Shown here: in pieces, positions 23,597-36,849 of the stretch | Numbering within the stretch: the stretch's first letter is position 1 | How the letters are laid out: the number at the start of each line of letters is the position of its first letter | NCBI GenBank assembly: GCA_028023455.1 | Contig: JAQFVV010012490.1 | Coordinates: 2,050,001-2,114,000 of the forward strand | Reading direction: 5' to 3' | DNA from: Epiperipatus broadwayi | Taxonomy: Eukaryota > Onychophora > Udeonychophora > Euonychophora > Peripatidae | DNA length: 64,000 bases | The notes under the pieces: model-generated | What the model saw: the letters and a program-made list of their open reading frames with translations, nothing else | What the model was told of the DNA's origin: nothing | Databases searched by the model: none | Program-made: the position numbers and the translations under genes

Positions 23597-23920
23597 AATA
23601 ATTTTTATTAGTCATTCATTACACCAGAGATTATATCCAGTAATGAATAATATTTCTGTAATGTAATTTTCTTTACACCATTCTCACCCAAGGTAGGGAC
23701 TGGTGAGTGATGCAGTTCAGCACAGAATGTGCATCCTGGGGATCACAGATCTTTTTCACATCTTTGGTCATGTTTATGATTATATCCCCCCATAAGATGT
23801 TAAAAGCAGATAGAAATCAGTCCCTACATTTGCATGAGTGATGTTGTGAAAATTACAATACAGAAATATTATTCATTACTGGATAATCTCTAGACTAATG
23901 AATGACTAATAAAAATTATT
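23597..23920. mobile_element. M-family palindromic element, full copy
   Basis: The 324-bp element has inverted ends of about 75 bases: AATAATTTTTATTAG, CATTCATTA, CCAGTAATGAATAATATTTC and GTAATTTTC are all mirrored on the right. The interior contains GTAGGGACTG and its inverted partner CAGTCCCTAC, so most of the element can fold. It has no coding potential. I could not find a convincing flanking duplication for this copy. Confidence 0.75.
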
Positions 23921-26365
23921 GTTTTATGGTGATGTCTTAAAATGGATAATTAGACTTTGTCTATAAGAAAGATCAGTTGGTAATAGTTGCATATAAAAAA
24001 TATGACATAGTCTTTTTCAAACAATTTAAATTATCCTCTGAATACATTGGATATCTATTTTTAACCTTCTACGAATATCTTATGAATTTTAAACCTTATA
24101 TTCATCATTGTTGTTTCAAGCTGGTACTTGAATAAGTAAATGGCAAAATCTCAATTGTCTCCATATTTTTGCCAATATTCATATTTTAAAAAATGTTTAT
24201 TTTCTAAAAACCATAATCAGGACTACCAAGAACAAGATTAACCTAAGCCAATAAAAAAATTACCTCTTCCCTAAATTATTTATAGTGGATTAATATATAT
24301 ATCAAACTATAATATACATAAGCATAAAATGTTTGTTTTTTTCCCTGGGTTTGCCAGCTCTTTTTTTTTTTTTTGTTAAAGTAAAGTTTGATTATTTTAA
24401 ATAAAAAGTGAAATTTTGATTGCAATTACAATTTTTTTTTTGTTCATAATAACAAATGTATTGCTTTATTTCATATATATATATCATCACTAAAAATATC
24501 TGAACATAAATGACTGCACTTTAACATTCATTATTAATTTTTTATTTAACTAATGTATAATATATTATATAATAACCAAATTATGAACTATGATTTATAA
24601 CAATGTAGTTTCACCAGACCATTTTTAAGGAAATCCTTTCATCAGCTATATCAATATTAGTAACACAAATCAGAATAGGTTTCAATCTTATTTATATTAA
24701 ACAAATTTCATTTATTTTATTTCAAAATATAGAAATCCAAACACACATTTATTAATATGTGATAATCTTGGTAATTAAAAGCATAAACATAATTATATTC
24801 TGAATATATAGAAATTATAAGCAATTTCATTTTTGAAATCACATTCTTTAATAAAGTTAGTATTTAAAAAAAATTATAATTTTTACTTATTTAAAACATG
24901 CTTATATGTGTGTTGTTAACTACAAAGAATTTTTCATTTAATAAATGTGTTTGCTCTTTAAGACTTTGCAGTAAAATAAGTGGAATCTGCATAATTTGAA
25001 ATTAGTGACATAGGAGTTCAGCACACAGCTGATTAAGAAGATTGCCTGAAACTAACTAGTCTTATAAGTTTTGCATTGATATAATAAATAATTCGGAATT
25101 TAGTTCTTCAAACATTTTATATCCAACTTAAATAATGAGTTAATAGAAAGTGCTTGAAACACTCATTATACAATTTTACAATATATATATATGTTGAAAT
25201 TAATATTTTTATGGGCAACAGATGTTTATAAATCATATTTATTAGAGCAACTGGGTTTAATAAAATAAAACTAAAGTAAATATCAAAATGATAAAATAAC
25301 ATTTGCCCTTAAGTAAATAAAAAATAATAATCACATAGTTGATGGAGAGTTCATTGTATCACATGGTTGTTGAATAGTTTGACTTAAAATTAGTGAATTC
25401 ATTTATGTGAGGAAGCTCTTCCATACAGTTGTTACTTTTATTATTTTATTTTGTTTTGTTTTTTTAAATATTTATATAAACCTCCCTAAATATCTATGCA
25501 ATGGCCAGTGTCTAAAACATGGAGAGAAAATACTGAAGTTGAGCATTTTTTTAATGCAACAACAATATTTATTTTTATGCAGTTTAGGGTAAGTGCTATC
25601 TTGTTTTACTTTAATTTTATTTTATTAAATAGTGTTGCTCCTGAAAACATGATTTATAAAATAAATATGTGATACAATATATTAATCAATGTTAAATAAA
25701 ATTGATAATAAACAACTTAAGGTTAAAAAAAATATGTGTAGGCAAACATTTATGTAGGAGACTTTAAAAATCATATTCCTTCTCTAATACTTTTCTGAAA
25801 CAAAATTTGAACCATTAACATATGAATTATGAAAAAAGGTGATTACTGTGATAATGGATATGATTCTACAAGAGTAGCTCTCTACTTCTAGTATCATCTA
25901 GTATAAGCTTGACTAAACAGCAATTGTCAAATGTCCTATTGCATTTTAAATGATTGATTACTCAAACTTACAGTAGCACTGAGTAGATAGTTACTCTTAA
26001 TATAAATGGTATGAACAGAAGAGTTAGGTGATTTGTTGCTATTATTGAATATAATTATTGTACTAATCTTTCATTGAATATAATTCTACTGACTCTTTAT
26101 ATTATTTCTGACATAATTCAATATACACATTATTTTTTTATAAAAATTAAAACCTAGAGATTAAATAAATATCAATGATCTAGCTCTCAAAGCTAAAATA
26201 AAAAAAGTACACATTCATGAGCAAAATGACTTAATGTTATTACTTATAAATATATGAATTTATATATTAGATATACTTTGTAAGTAATATAAATAAATAA
26301 AGTTTTATTAAATAAATTAAAAATAACAAATAGTTGCTTGGAAACTTATGCAGCATTCATGCATC
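23921..26365. other. AT-rich DNA, nothing recognised
   Basis: The stretch contains T-runs (24360, 24431) and TA tracts. A small open frame at 25407-25592 runs into GGTAAGTG, which resembles a 5' splice site, but nothing else supports an exon. Confidence 0.45.
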
Positions 26366-26440
26366 AGAAGTTAAAGGATTGATTCAGGAACTTTTAGTCT
26401 CAAACCCATCACTCTATCACTGTGCTAAACCACATAGGGC
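26366..26440 (-). mobile_element. tRNA-like SINE fragment
   Basis: On the minus strand the block starts GCCCTATGTGG, with A-box-like GGTTTAGCACAGTGATAGAG and B-box-like GTTCCTGAATCAATCC at tRNA spacing for a class I tRNA. Stem pairing is poor, so it is a SINE head or tRNA pseudogene, not a working tRNA. It differs from the SINEs at 6.1 and 38.0 kb. Confidence 0.5.
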
Positions 26441-27799
26441 AATAAAATAAATAACAATAATAGTGATAGTAGTAATAATAATAAATATCAATATTATAAC
26501 ATTTTAAAATTGAAGATTTCTAGGTTACAACTACTTGTCTGTTTAAAATTATGCAAATTAATATAATTAGTGTATCAATTATTACACTGGCTGCCATGAC
26601 AAACCTAGATTAAAATCCAAGCTAGGCAAATCCTGAAAAGATTCAAGGTTCCAAACTGACTTGGTATTTTGTTTTCTGAAAATCGGCTTACATCTAACCC
26701 AACTAGTCATTCAATATTTATTAGTAAATGGGTATCCAAGAAAGCAGTCAAAACTCTCACCAGCCCAACAACTATTAAATATCTTTTTCTTCACAGTCCT
26801 TCTATGGGGGAAGGGTGCTATTGGAGACTTTATTTTAACCTGCAATTAAACTATTTAAAAGCTGTTTACCATTAAACAATTCCTCAATTTACATGCAGTG
26901 TACATTTTCTTATTTACAAATATTTTTTGAATTTTTGATTGCTTAATTACTTAAAATTAACTGATAAGCAAGAATAAAAAGAATCAACATTAAATGTAAA
27001 AAGCAAATATATTTATAATGAAAAATATTTAATCAGAGAGAGGAAAATTGAAACTTCAATTGTATCATTAGGCTGGAATATTAGCATTTTCGTAATCATA
27101 TGTTAATACTTGGTCATTTATTAATTGATCAATTTTATCATAAATTAGTTATATCTTTAATCTTTAAACATGATGTAATAAATTCATATGATTATAATTT
27201 TTTTTATTAATACATATCCATTAGTAGTCAGATTTGTAATTAACCCTAAAGAAGTGGATTGCTAAATATGGTAACTGATAAGAATTTGATAATTTCGTTA
27301 GCTATAGCATTCATTTTACAAATTAAACAAAATTTCTAACAATTTTATGTTTAGTTTTGCCAGCTAAAATCTAAGATCATAAGAATTTTTAAGTTATCAG
27401 CTTGCTAATAGCATATTAAATAATTAAACAACATATATCATTATCATATGTAATTTATCTTCATAGTTAATAATTTATTCTAAAATCTTAATATTTAAAG
27501 CTACATCATAAACTTAAGTAAAATCTTTACATTAATGTTAAGATTGTAGGGCATTGTCGCTAAAAAAATATTTTAGTCTTCAGCATACACACACACAAAA
27601 TTGTACTACATATATATACTAAATTCATGTACCCAAATAATATTTCATTTATATTTCTAGCCTCTAAAAATCTTCAATTTAATATAAATTCATATACGGT
27701 ATATATAATTGTCAAATTTTTTCTCAATAATTTATTAAATAAACTTCAACTTTTCTCATTCTTACTGCAAACTTATTTCAGTAGTATAACTGTAATATA
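26441..27799. other. AT-rich DNA, nothing recognised
   Basis: An interrupted AAT/AGT trinucleotide stretch lies at 26445-26490. A segment of higher GC at 26580-26870 has two short overlapping ORFs without motifs. No gene call is justified. Confidence 0.45.
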
Positions 27800-28990
27800 G
27801 TATTGTTTCTGTATTCAATATTTTCTTGTTATTCTCAACATACATCTCTTCATAGCTCATACAATGGTCTGAAATCAAGAAGTATAAGATTCATAAGTAA
27901 GAAGTGGTAAAACACATCTATTAAAAATCTTCCTTTTCAAACACACAGTCATATTCCCTTTTATTATCAAGTTATTTCAAAAGAACTCCATCCAAGTTCA
28001 TCTATTATGCATGCTTCCCTCGATTTTAATCATCTGACCAAAATATTTATAGTTGTTAACTTCTTATAATTCATGACTATCAATCTTTATTTTCTTCTTT
28101 TAGAAAACTTATTAACACTACTTTTGTTTTTTTAAGCATTTTCTCCTTTAGTTCTTACTTCCAAAAACAACACATTATCTGCAAAAATCTACATGACTTT
28201 TATAAGATGCATAATATTTTTATTTTTTTAGTTTACCATTTTAATCCACAAAATACCTATTGTAAAACTGCCATGAACAGTTTTGGAGATGTGGAATCAT
28301 CCTATCATATGCCATTTTCAATGTTATCTTCTTAGAATCACCATGTAATCTAATTACTGATATTGTATTTTGATAAAATATTCAAGCTTTAATCACTGTG
28401 GAAATGCTTGTAGAATCAAAAAGACTTTTTATAATATATAAATCAAAAGCATAATAACACACACTTATTGATTCTTTCTATAACTTTTATCAATACTTGG
28501 ATATGATCCACTATGCTAAAGCCACTTTTAAATCCATTTGTTCCTTTAATTGATTTGAATCCAAAGTTTGTTGTAGATGAGCTGCAATTATCTTGATAAA
28601 GATTTTGTATATAAATGATAAAAGATTGATAAGTCTCTAACTTCTAATATCTTCTTTATCATCTTTTAAAATATCAATATTACTACTGAATTCATTCAGT
28701 CATCTGATACATTTTTATCATTTAGACATTTGATATATAACTTTGCCAGCAATTTTTCTATTTCTTCATCTGATTCTTTTAAGATATCATTTATACTTCC
28801 CTTATTTCCTGTTTCATACATGTATTTGCATGCCTCCCTTCTTCATTTAAAATGTTAGGCAATTCAGAAAATATAGTAACTGCAGAAAATAATTTGTTTT
28901 CTTGTTTTTTACTACTATATAATTTTTCATAATATTCTGAACATTTCATGATGTCATCTCTCTTTTTAATAATGTTTTCATCTCCCCATA
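27800..28990 (-). pseudogene. LINE C: internal fragment of the same RTE family
   Basis: On the minus strand it runs from IIKKRDDIMK (28975), through EYYEKLYSSKKQ and LPNILNEEGRHA, matching LINE A from about 4300 onward. It continues through the 'KDDKEDIRS..LINLLSFIYKIFIKII' equivalent of NYRPISLLSVLYK (28640), GFKSGFS-like and VIERIN segments (28500), and on to the 'LTYESY'/'RCMLRITRK' end of the ORF (27850). It lacks the endonuclease and the (TGA)n tail and is more decayed than LINEs A and B. Confidence 0.78.
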
Positions 28991-30055
28991 TTAAAAAAAA
29001 TATATAGATCATTGATTTATCTAACTTCCACTTTCTTCCTTAGACATTATTTTTTTACTTGATTTACATTCTAACTCTGTTTCTGTTTGATAATAAAAAT
29101 TAAAATCATCCTTCTAAAATCAAAAACAAGCTTAAGCTAATTAATCATTTTCCTCCCCTTTTCTTACTGGAAATTTATTTTTGATTATGTTAATTAGTTT
29201 TCTAACTCAGCTTTTCAGAAACACCCTGAAATATTTTGCTCCCACTTGTCCTATATCAACAAATGATATTTATTATAGCATTTTAATTTGTTGCCAGATA
29301 TACAGCTTTTTATTTGTATTTTTTTTATTGACTACATTCTCTTTTTTCTGCTTAATAGTAAAAATTAAAATCAATCTTTTTAAAAATAAATATAATGATT
29401 ATGATAATAATAATAATTCACTTCAAATCATTTATTTAAGTGCATATTACCAATTACAGTTTACACATTAAAAAAAATAAAAGGAATAAACATAATGCAT
29501 ATAGCATAAGAAATAAAGGAAAATAAACTAAAAAGTAAAAATATATATAAATAAATACAATAAATTAAAATATATCTACAATAACATTTGAATTTAATAA
29601 TATCACAAAATTTCTAAAAATGTAAATTAAAATGATTAGTATTACTACAAATCTGATTGTATAAAGAGAGTAGCCTGAATAAAGGAGAAAATTTAACGAT
29701 ATTAGAATGATAAGCTTGATGATGATAATAATAATATATTCCTTTATTTCAATTTTCTCATTTTGAACTTTTTTTGTGATGGCATTAATCAGCACTCTAA
29801 TACTACTATGCTGACCCAAGGGCATTTGTTGTAGTATTTGTTTTCATTAACAGTTTTACTGCATTTTTATTTGAATTTTTTTTTTTAAATATTATATTCT
29901 AAAAGTGTTTCTACATCATAGTGAAAATTAAAACTGATTTTCTAAAAAAAAAAAAAAAAATGAAGGTAATAAGTTCTTTTATTTCAGCTTTTTGTTGTAA
30001 CATTGGACTTCACTGTACAAATCAAATATAGTGAAAAAAAAAGTTCAATGTACAA
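28991..30055. other. AT-rich DNA, possible unidentified repeat
   Basis: Short low-complexity patches repeat here: AAAATTAAAATCAT/AATCTTT-like runs at 29095 and 29360, and an (AAT)n patch at 29395-29415. There is no reliable coding or element call. Confidence 0.4.
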
Positions 30056-30720
30056 TTTTCTGGCAATAACCTTCACTGCCTTTAACAGTTCTGCATAAAG
30101 CAAAGGTTCTGAACATCTCTTCTTAAATGTTAAAGTCTACTGTTATAATAAAAAATTTTATTGTTCCCTTTCTGACTTCATTTTCTGATTATAAAATAAC
30201 TTGATACTTATTTACTGATCAATACTATATGACTAATTAGATTGACTGGTGACCCAATAATATTTCTAAACATTTTTAGGACTTTTAATTTCATAAAAAA
30301 AAACCCTCTCCATCATTATTTGCTTTTAAAAGCAAGGTCACTGCAGTTATATCTTTCTATTCTCACCCATTCTCTTCATACTTGCATATGAAGTACATTC
30401 AATTTCATTAATCACATTTTTAAGATGCCCTTACATTATTCCTCAACCGTCTACCCAAATTGTATCCTGACAAACATTTTGTAGAAAAGCATCAGATCTT
30501 AAAATGTATCCCAGGAATTTTATTTTTCTCAATTTTATCACCAATTTCTCTCAATATCTGATCACTAGTCTTCTTAATTATTCATTTGGTCCTAATCAAT
30601 CTTCTCTAAAATCATACTTTCATATCTTCTAATTATATTTTTTATTACTTTACCAAATCAAATCTTACATCTATATATCAATATACTCCAAAATTAAATA
30701 TTATATCCTTACAATACCTG
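30056..30720 (-). pseudogene. Possible 3' end of a LINE ORF, very degraded
   Basis: Minus-strand reading gives RRLIRTK..IIKKTSDQILREIGDKIEKNK near 30600-30500. This resembles the 'RR.LRI.W....TN.E.L..I' segment after the reverse transcriptase in animal LINEs. NLGRRLRN (30450) and ENRKI (30360) follow, comparable to the GRR...R and 'DR..WR' motifs. Stops are many and the match is by eye. A chance resemblance is not excluded. Confidence 0.35.
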
Positions 30721-31339
30721 TATATCAATATACAAGGTTCAAACAAATTTCAATCTATTTTTAATATATGTTTATAATCATATCATAACAATGAGTTAAC
30801 ACATGTACTATTTATTATATATCTGCTAAACAATGCCTGCTAAAGTTACTACTGTACATATAATCAACATTACAAACATCTCCATTTAATAAATGAATTC
30901 AACATCTAAATTTTAAAACTAGTATAAAAAAAAATTAAACTATTTTTTTTTTTAATTCTTAAATTAAAAAATAAATAGACATAAATTATCCTTCTTCAGC
31001 TTAGATAGATTCATTGTGCTATTACTCTTTCATACAGCTCAATGATTAGGAAGGAAAGAGAAACAGTCTCTTCTCTAAATCTATTAACACAAGAAAATAT
31101 AATGATCTAAAATTAAAGGATGAAAATAAATTAATTTTTTTACGTAATATTTAATACTTTGCAGAAGCAAAAACAATACACTGAAAATTAAATTTAATGA
31201 TACATCAGTGATAAAAAATAAAAGAGCCTTAAATAAATCATTGTAAGTCAAAATCTTTCAGGATCCTCCTCAAAAAAATAATGAAAAAGGAAACAATATT
31301 TAATCGGCTTTCTGTGCGTATATATATTATTGTTGTTAT
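30721..31339. other. AT-rich DNA, nothing recognised
   Basis: I could not support any feature in this stretch. Confidence 0.45.
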
Positions 31340-31416
31340 TTCATCCACAATTTAACGCCAGCTATGCAGGCATTACTAGCTTCATTCATGTAGATTCTGA
31401 TAGAACCCCATGCATG
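31340..31416 (+). other. Doubtful exon-like segment with a strong 5' splice site
   Basis: The segment has higher GC than its surroundings, reads NASYAGITSFIHVDSDRTP without a stop, and ends at CATG|GTAAGT, a close match to the donor consensus. AG dinucleotides at 31360 and 31368 could be acceptors. The surrounding open frame is 31330-31635. I do not recognise the peptide. It could equally be a piece of an unknown element next to Q copy 1. Confidence 0.18.
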
Positions 31417-31550
31417 GTAAGTTTATCATGCTATCGGTCACTTTCTGCACAAATTGTGACAATGGTATTTATGCAGTCATATTTTTATTTTTTAATGACA
31501 TACACAGCAGTTCTAACCAAAATTTTCTTATTTCCTGTTTGGTTAGGTGT

Positions 31551-33235
31551 ACTATGGCCACTAGGTGATGCTGCAGTACCATCAAAAACTTCCAAGAAGC
31601 CTGCAAGTGATAAATTTCTATCCAAAAATCACTGAAATCAAAAAATTAAACCACCAAGGCAAAGTAGATTGAATAAATCCTTCTAAAATACAAATCACAT
31701 ATAAAATTCGAATTACAAAAACAAATTGGTGAAAATATATCAAATGCAACACCCCCCTCCCCCCAAATAAAGAATTCTATCAAAAATAAGTATAAAATTC
31801 AAATTACATAAACGGAAATCGGTGAAAATATGTCAAATGCAACACCACTCCAGTCAAACTATAAAAACAGAAAAACTATAATACTAAATCTCAAAAAAAT
31901 TAATGAAGCTTCATTAATAGCAGATGGCGAGAATGCAATTTTAAAAATAAATGTAGCTATAAATTACAAAAACAGAATTTGGTCTAATATATAAAACACA
32001 ATCCCCCGTGCATGATCAAAAATAAGTACTTTTCAAAAATATACTAAATTTCATCAATATTTAAAAAATAAAAGACTTTCAACATTTGCAAATATGCCTG
32101 TGCAATCAGATTTCAAAGCAGCGATTTATATAAGCTAAAAAGCAATAAGAATACTATCCTGGAGAGCTACTAATTGTTTTTCCCAAAAATTTATCAAATT
32201 AATTATTCTCTGCTTTGAAATTATGGCATATATTTAAATATTATAAGTTTTTAAAATAGATTTATAGAGATCTGCAGTAAAAAAAATATTACCAGTTTTC
32301 TTCCATGCTGAGTTGTACAGAATTTATAGTAGGCACTTGATGTTTGCAGCATAAAAATCCATTAAAAAGAACATTATTATTTTGAGGCTTATTGGAGCAC
32401 AATTCACTTAACTAATAACAGCAGATTAAAGAAGGTAGTTCAAGTGGTTATTTGGTGGTTTAAAAAATACTACAACAATGGCAGAATTTAACAGCAGGTA
32501 GTTCCACAAAATATAACATCCCAATGCAATTTAAGAGGGTAGAACACTTTTACTTTGGCAGAATTCCACTGCCTCATGTTCTGACTTTGGGAGATCCCAA
32601 ATTTTCATCATTTTGAGTAAGAAAAGATGGTAAGATACTATATCTATTTAAATTTCAGCACAGGTTTTTGAAATGTTGCTTGAAAGTTTGTGCATACAAG
32701 TTTAATATTGTATTCATCTATCTATAAAAAAATCCATATTAACACCATCAAAAAATAAAAATAATACAAACAACTTGTATTTTTAGCACTCAAAAACAAT
32801 TAATACATCATAATAAAACTAAGCAGGTATTTCAAAAGACTAGTTTAGTTACATTTTGATTAAATTTATCATCCCAAACAATTACATTTTTTGTGTGAAA
32901 GGGTTATTATGCAACGGATTGTGAGAAGTCTATTACATCACATTTCATTTTGCAAGTACCAACTGTGAGGTATAATATGGTACAGTGTGATTATATATAT
33001 ATCGTTTTAAATATTTAATTTCTGTATATCAATTTAATTCATATTTTCCTAAAAATACTTGCAATTTTAAAAGTTAGAAGCTTATAAATAGTTGCGTAAA
33101 CATTTTGTTATATATGTTATATGATATTCTTAGGGAAACAATGAATTAAATTGATATACAGAAATTAAAAATTTAAATATATATATAATCGCACTATAAC
33201 ATATTTCAGGTCACAGTTTGTACTTGTAATCCCCA
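31551..33235. mobile_element. Q-family element, copy 1
   Basis: This is collinear with 48957-51640. Shared features are the GC-rich box ending CCTGCAAGTGATAAATT, the C-rich tract before AAATAAAGAATTCT, a TATATAAGCTAAAAAG block, GCATAAAAATCCATTAA, TTATTTGG...AAAATACTACA and AGCAGGTATTTCAAAAG. Near 31700-31850 a unit of about 90 bp is repeated in tandem (TATAAAATTC.AATTACA...ATGCAACACC). The right end folds back: 32950-33090 is mirrored at 33110-33222. There is no coding frame. Confidence 0.75.
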
Positions 33236-35599
33236 TGTGAATAGAAAATGGCCTGCATGATCATATTTACTTTCACTTTAATTTGTTATTTTTAAAATTA
33301 ACACTTAACCTACACAGATCATAAGTCATTAGAATGGCAATCATATGAGACTTTTCATGTTACCAAAGATGACTCTTAAAATTAAAAAAATCAATAATAC
33401 AAATTGACAAGTTTATGAAAAAGATTTGAAATATACCATGAAAAAAATAGATTCTCTATGATGATCAATATTATTTCCAGGTATTTGGTGATAATAGACA
33501 GTCATATAATCTTTAACCTTTTTATCAAAATAATAAAAATAAAATGCTATGTAACAATTTTAAAATTTGTTCAGATAGCAAGAATCCCCTAGTAATAGTT
33601 ACTATAATTAAGAACAAAAAATACTACACTTATCTTCAGTGTTTTTAATCAATATAATCAATTATTCTGAAAGATGTGACATTTAAACACCAAAGTGGAA
33701 AACTGCATAGCAATTCTATTCAAATGGACAAAGGGAAAATTTTAAAAAATTTTCTAAGTTGACAATTAAACCTAGAACATTTATTCAATCATTCTTTCAC
33801 TGGATTGATTACTCAGGATAGTTGTCTATGGGTGAATTAACATTGCATTTCAAGTCTCTTTTCTTCAAACTCTTTTAAAAAGAAAACACAGTTTTTAAAA
33901 TAAACAGAATGATTCTCAATAATTACATTTAGAAACAAATACTGAAGGATAATATCACCAAAAGATAAACCGTTCTAATGATGTTGTAAATAATCTAATT
34001 TTTAATAGGATCTTTCAAGATATGTAGAATCAAAGATAAAATTAACTATATGAAAAAAGAAAATGCTTTTAAATAGTAAAATAAATAGTAATATTATTAA
34101 TGAATGACATTACTACAGCCCATTCCCATAATAGGACCATCATAAAGGGAAAACTAATGCATTACATCTAGGAAATTCTTTTGATGAGTCATCAAGTAGA
34201 TGATTCCATTGCATAAGACTTGCTTGCAATATTAATCCCTAATATGGATTTTCATGATGTGAATTAATCCTATGTGCATATGCTTATGTTCTATATCTCA
34301 AAGCAAATAAAGTAATACATCTCTCATTATAAATATTTTGCCATTGTTTGCTACCCTTTTATATACAAATTTATTATTTGCTGTGAATGTTTAGGTGGTT
34401 ACTGGTTGGTATCTAATTAAATTTATTATTATATCTCAATTTTAGAATTACATTATAAAGTAACTCTAACAAACCTATATCATTAAGATGAATTAACTGA
34501 TGTTAAATTTCACTAAATTTAAAAAAAGATAATAGTACAATAACTGAATAGGATGGATTTATTTTATTTCAAAGATTTCATATGTACTTAAAATTTTCCT
34601 GATAATCTGTTTATATTATGAAATTTTTATAAGTTTATCCATGGCTTCTATTTGTTATTTTATACATTATAATACCCATAGGCATTGGTGATTTCTTTCT
34701 CTCTTCACTCTTGCCCAGAATTAACATTTGCATAACTATTAAAAGTATATTAATTTCAGTCTTAGACTTTCGATTTCCAGTAATTTTTATAAAACTTTTT
34801 TTTTCAATTACTGGTTCTATGTTCTTCTTGATAGTCTTATTAAACTATTTAGATGCAATAATCCAATTTCCATATGGAACACACATCAATAAAAACGAAA
34901 CTAGTGCATGAATAATTTTGATTTTGTCTTCACTCTGACTTTCAATATGAAAACTAGAGAACCAAGAACAGCTATGTTCATTATAATTCTTCATTGAATT
35001 TCTTTTGATACACCTTTTTCAAACATATAGTATGATAATTTATAAATAACTGAATATTTTGTTGTTCTGGAGATCAAATGGCATTTAAACTCCATAAGTA
35101 TTTTGTTCCAGGAGTTTTTAAATGTTTAAATTTATTTCTCTACAAGCATTAAATCATATAGAGTGATATGTAACTAAAAATATTTAAAATTCCAATAATA
35201 ATAATGAATAATTTACTATGATTAGTATGATTTAGAGTGTGATTTCTGCTATTTTAGTTTTTAAGGAGAACCACCACTGACAAAACTAAGTGTTAAAAGA
35301 GTCAGATAATAATAGAAGGCACTATTACAAACTATTCATTGATAGTCAGATAAATAATTGCAATTTACATCAAAAATTAAAAAATAAAGAGATAACTTTT
35401 GTAGAACTTATGCTCACTAAAAAAAAAACAAAAAAAATCAAATGCCTCTAGATATCAAAATATTAATCATAGTGGTGATCATATGATATTTATATTAACA
35501 ATTTACTTGGCTAAATCAAAAAAGAATATTTAACAGATATCAATAATTAGGAAACAACAACAAAAATTAGGTTAAAAAAAATACTAACACAATCAACAA
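33236..35599. other. AT-rich DNA, nothing recognised
   Basis: The open frame at 34711-34911 is AT-composed and hydrophobic with no recognisable motif, so I leave it uncalled. There is no repeat shared with other regions. Confidence 0.45.
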
Positions 35600-36078
35600 A
35601 ACACAAATTAGAAAATACTTGACAAAATAAATAACTCCTTACATGAAAAACATAGTTGTAAAAATTTCTAAACTAACGTACAAAAAAATAAAACATGGGC
35701 TTATGGCAGCAGAGTAAAATTAGATATTTCATTAACATTATTTTGTTAACTGTATGCAAATAATTAGGTTGTCTGTAATTATTAGATATTTAAAATATTA
35801 CAGATATTTTCTTAAGCGCAAACGAAACATAATTAGCAAATAATATTTGACCAAAATAAATAACTGTTTACATGGAAAAGCATATTAAACATAGTTTAAA
35901 AATTACTAAACTAATCTAAAAAAGAATAAAACACATGCTTATGGGTGGCAGAGTAAAATTTTGATATTTCATTAAAACTATTTTGTTAAACGGTATGCAA
36001 GTAGTTATGTTATCTGTAATTATTAAAATCAAAATATTATGGATATTTTCTTAAGCATTAAACAAAAACAAATTGTCA
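35600..36078. repeat. Diverged tandem duplication, unit about 235 bp, two copies
   Basis: AAAATAAATAACTCCTTACATG (35624) recurs near 35852, GGCAGCAGAGTAAAATT (35705) near 35945, and TATTTTCTTAAGC (35806) near 36044. The copies differ by substitutions and small indels, so the duplication is not recent. Confidence 0.72.
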
Positions 36079-36254
36079 CACATAATAAATGTTTTGAATA
36101 TAATCTGTGTTGTTACATAGTTTATATTAGTTTAGGTGTATGTACCTATTACATATATACATATTATACTTGAGTTTGTGTAAGAGAGTTTTATGGCATA
36201 TCGACATACTTATATATGTAGGTTATTTATATCAGGTTCAAATAGAATTATTTA

Positions 36255-36849
36255 CAAATACAGGATAATACATTGCACAGGCTTAAACCTGTGTTTTTAT
36301 ATATGTAATATATGCAGGATTCGAACTCAGACTTTCACACGACCCACTACTCTCAGAGCCATCTCATATTGCTGATCCACCTGATCACACACATGTTGAA
36401 AAGATAAATAATCACCAATATAAGTATTTCATGCTAAACCAGCAATCATCAGTTGGTCCAGATTACTATCCTCACACATATATATAATCAGTGCTCAGCT
36501 TTATATTAAGATAGCCAATCTTCATACTTTAATGGACAGGCTTCAAACTTTTCCAACTTACAACTCTTCAGCCTTCCATTCCACTGAAAATCTGATGATG
36601 GAACGTTCAAAGCCCTTATTAGTGCCAAGGTTGTCATCCTACCCATGTTGACATATTAGTCATTCTGACCCCTCACGTACAGGAAAATAATCCATTTATA
36701 CATGCACATGCGAGGGATGGGCAGACCTATTATACACTATTTATATAAATTAATACATTGCACAGGCTAAAACCTGTGTTTTTATATATGTACTCTGAGA
36801 GTAATGGGTCGTGTGAAAGTCTGAGTTCGAATCTGCAAATACAGGATAA
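36255..36849. mobile_element. P-family element inserted in the palindrome's left arm, 14-bp target duplications
   Basis: CAAATACAGGATAA stands at 36255-36268 and 36836-36849. The opposite palindrome arm (around 43717-43731) has the site uninterrupted. The insert has 45-base inverted ends (GCAGGATTCGAACTCAGACT.. at 36314-36358, mirrored at 36793-36836) with only a few differences. It also has a 40-bp direct repeat beginning ATACATTGCACAGG (36268 and 36753). The inverted ends contain GAGTTCGAATC, close to a Pol III B box, but no matching A box was found. The interior matches the P copies at 1.7 and 17.2 kb. Confidence 0.8.

Noticed and set aside
26366-26440. Functional tRNA gene
   Set aside because: The internal boxes are present, but the acceptor and anticodon stems do not pair properly.
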